The notes beneath the pieces are model-generated. The model had not been told where the DNA came from and did no database searches. It worked only from the letters and a program-made list of their open reading frames with translations. Positions 24,183 to 25,026 of a DNA stretch of 25,026 nucleotides are shown here, piece by piece. How positions within the stretch are numbered: position 1 is the first letter of the stretch; every line of letters begins with the position of its first letter. Location: NCBI GenBank assembly GCA_900766635.1, contig CAAFWA010000202.1:1-25026 (forward strand), in the 5' to 3' direction. A program made the position numbers and the translations under genes. This stretch comes from an uncultured Acinetobacter sp. Its GTDB lineage: Bacteria; Pseudomonadota; Gammaproteobacteria; Pseudomonadales; Moraxellaceae.

Positions 24183-25026
24183 TTAATGCTGACGGTGCAA
24201 TAAAAATTCAGAAATTTGATAGAGGTCAGTCGCATTGTCTTCAAAGTAACTTAAAGCATCAAACGCTTGATCATGCAATTGCTTAGCATAGGCTTGTGCT
24301 GCATCTAAGCCCATTAAGGCAGGATAAGTTGATTTTTCAACTTGCTGATCTTTGCCTGCGGTTTTACCTAAGACTTCGGTTTCTGAAATAATATCTAAAA
24401 TATCATCTTGCACCTGAAAAGCTAAACCAATCGCTTGGGCATATTCACGAAGCTTTGGAATGGCTAAATCCGTGCCTTTAAACACGGTAACCGCTGCCAT
24501 CATAATCGCGGCAGAAATTAACGCACCGGTTTTATTTTGGTGAATTCTTTCTAAGGTTGCTTGATCGACCTGTTTGCCCTCAGCTTGTAAATCTAAGACT
24601 TGACCACAGACCATTTTAGAAGAAGCTGTGGCTAAAATTTGCATTTGCTTGAGTACAATGCCTTGATCTACCGCTTGAGCTTGATCAAACAAACGACTAC
24701 CTAAGACTTCAAAGGCCATGGATTGCAAAATATCGCCTGCCAATAACGCCGTATCTTCCCCAAATGCAGCATGACAAGTCGGCTGACCACGGCGTAGTAA
24801 GTCATTGTCCATACAGGGTAAATCATCATGCGCCAAGGAATAACAATGAATCAGTTCAATGGCAACCGCCGCACGGCGTACCGCAGCAAAGTTTTGATTC
24901 GGATTTAAGGCTGCTGTGGCATAACACAAGGCAGGACGCACGCGCTTACCGCCTAACATCACTGCATGATGCACCGCCGCTTGTAACGGCTCAGGCAAAG
25001 CAAATGCCTCTAAAGTAGTTTTTAAA
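24183..25026 (-). CDS. ispA: (2E,6E)-farnesyl diphosphate synthase, 5' end outside window
   Basis: This cytosolic prenyltransferase builds farnesyl diphosphate from IPP and DMAPP/GPP, feeding quinone side chains and undecaprenyl carriers. The frame is open to the window edge; the visible part begins LKTTLEAFALPEPLQAAVHH and covers about 281 residues, so perhaps 15-20 are missing. GGKRVRPAL contacts IPP. The first Asp-rich motif is DDLPCMD, with the two-residue insertion of bacterial short-chain enzymes, and the second is QVQDDILD. A lysine-bearing GKTAGKD segment follows. Small residues before the first motif fit a C15 product. The symbol rests on family identity, as geranyl-type synthases look similar. 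An internal TTG at 24998 is not the real start. Confidence 0.92.
   Translation of the reverse strand, partial: LKTTLEAFALPEPLQAAVHHAVMLGGKRVRPALCYATAALNPNQNFAAVRRAAVAIELIHCYSLAHDDLPCMDNDLLRRGQPTCHAAFGEDTALLAGDILQSMAFEVLGSRLFDQAQAVDQGIVLKQMQILATASSKMVCGQVLDLQAEGKQVDQATLERIHQNKTGALISAAIMMAAVTVFKGTDLAIPKLREYAQAIGLAFQVQDDILDIISETEVLGKTAGKDQQVEKSTYPALMGLDAAQAYAKQLHDQAFDALSYFEDNATDLYQISEFLLHRQH

Noticed and set aside
1-25026. Mobile element, CRISPR array, toxin-antitoxin or phage defence system
   Set aside because: No transposase, integrase, regularly spaced repeats, paired small toxin-like genes or defence domains were found; the content is housekeeping.

Overview
The window looks like core chromosome from an Acinetobacter-type gammaproteobacterium (Moraxellaceae). 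The grounds are modest GC, a fused nuoCD inside a full 13-gene complex I operon, upp just downstream of nuoN, and an fpr gene divergent from a YeiE/FinR-like LysR gene. The genus is an inference from gene content and protein flavour. No tRNA, rRNA, insertion sequence, integrase, phage gene or CRISPR array is visible.

Layout, left to right. (1) 1-162 is the 3' end of a PLP-dependent ACC deaminase/D-cysteine desulfhydrase-type gene, followed by a YhiN/HI0933-family flavoprotein (222-1421, +). (2) On the minus strand lie a five-repeat TM_helix (CmpX/MscS-like) membrane protein (3499-1814) and a small membrane-anchored, Gln/Glu/Lys-rich coiled-coil protein (1745-1431). (3) A 365-bp spacer precedes an unrecognised 140-aa plus-strand gene (3865-4287). 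(4) fpr (5093-4332, -) and a LysR regulator (5179-6057, +) diverge from an 85-bp spacer holding a clean dyad. (5) Three short minus-strand genes follow: a membrane-anchored protein ending in what looks like half an excalibur motif, a membrane-anchored full excalibur protein, and a cold-shock-domain protein. Next comes upp (7989-7354). (6) The nuoA-B-CD-E-F-G-H-I-J-K-L-M-N operon fills 23156-8111 on the minus strand. (7) A 633-bp AT-rich divergent spacer, an unrecognised 118-aa gene (23790-24146, +) and the 5'-truncated ispA (25026-24183, -) close the window.

How the genes work together. The nuo genes encode all 13 subunit polypeptides of the proton-pumping NADH:quinone oxidoreductase. NuoE, F and G form the NADH-oxidising arm, NuoB, CD and I the connecting arm with cluster N2, and NuoA, H, J, K, L, M and N the membrane arm. 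Every Fe-S ligand I checked is present, including those of the optional N7 cluster in NuoG. Junctions are mostly 4-bp overlaps or very short gaps, so co-transcription and translational coupling are likely. The exception is the 89-bp nuoB-nuoCD gap, which holds a nested hairpin. ispA (isoprenoid chains, hence quinone side chains) and fpr/finR (NADPH-ferredoxin redox) are metabolically compatible neighbours but separate transcription units.

Most unit boundaries carry strong intrinsic terminators, several of them symmetrical and able to act both ways. I found no convincing new multi-gene system. The best leads are the nuoB-nuoCD hairpin, the excalibur/cold-shock cluster, the dyads and phased repeats upstream of nuoA, and the Shine-Dalgarno-less T-tract leader of the 3865 gene.
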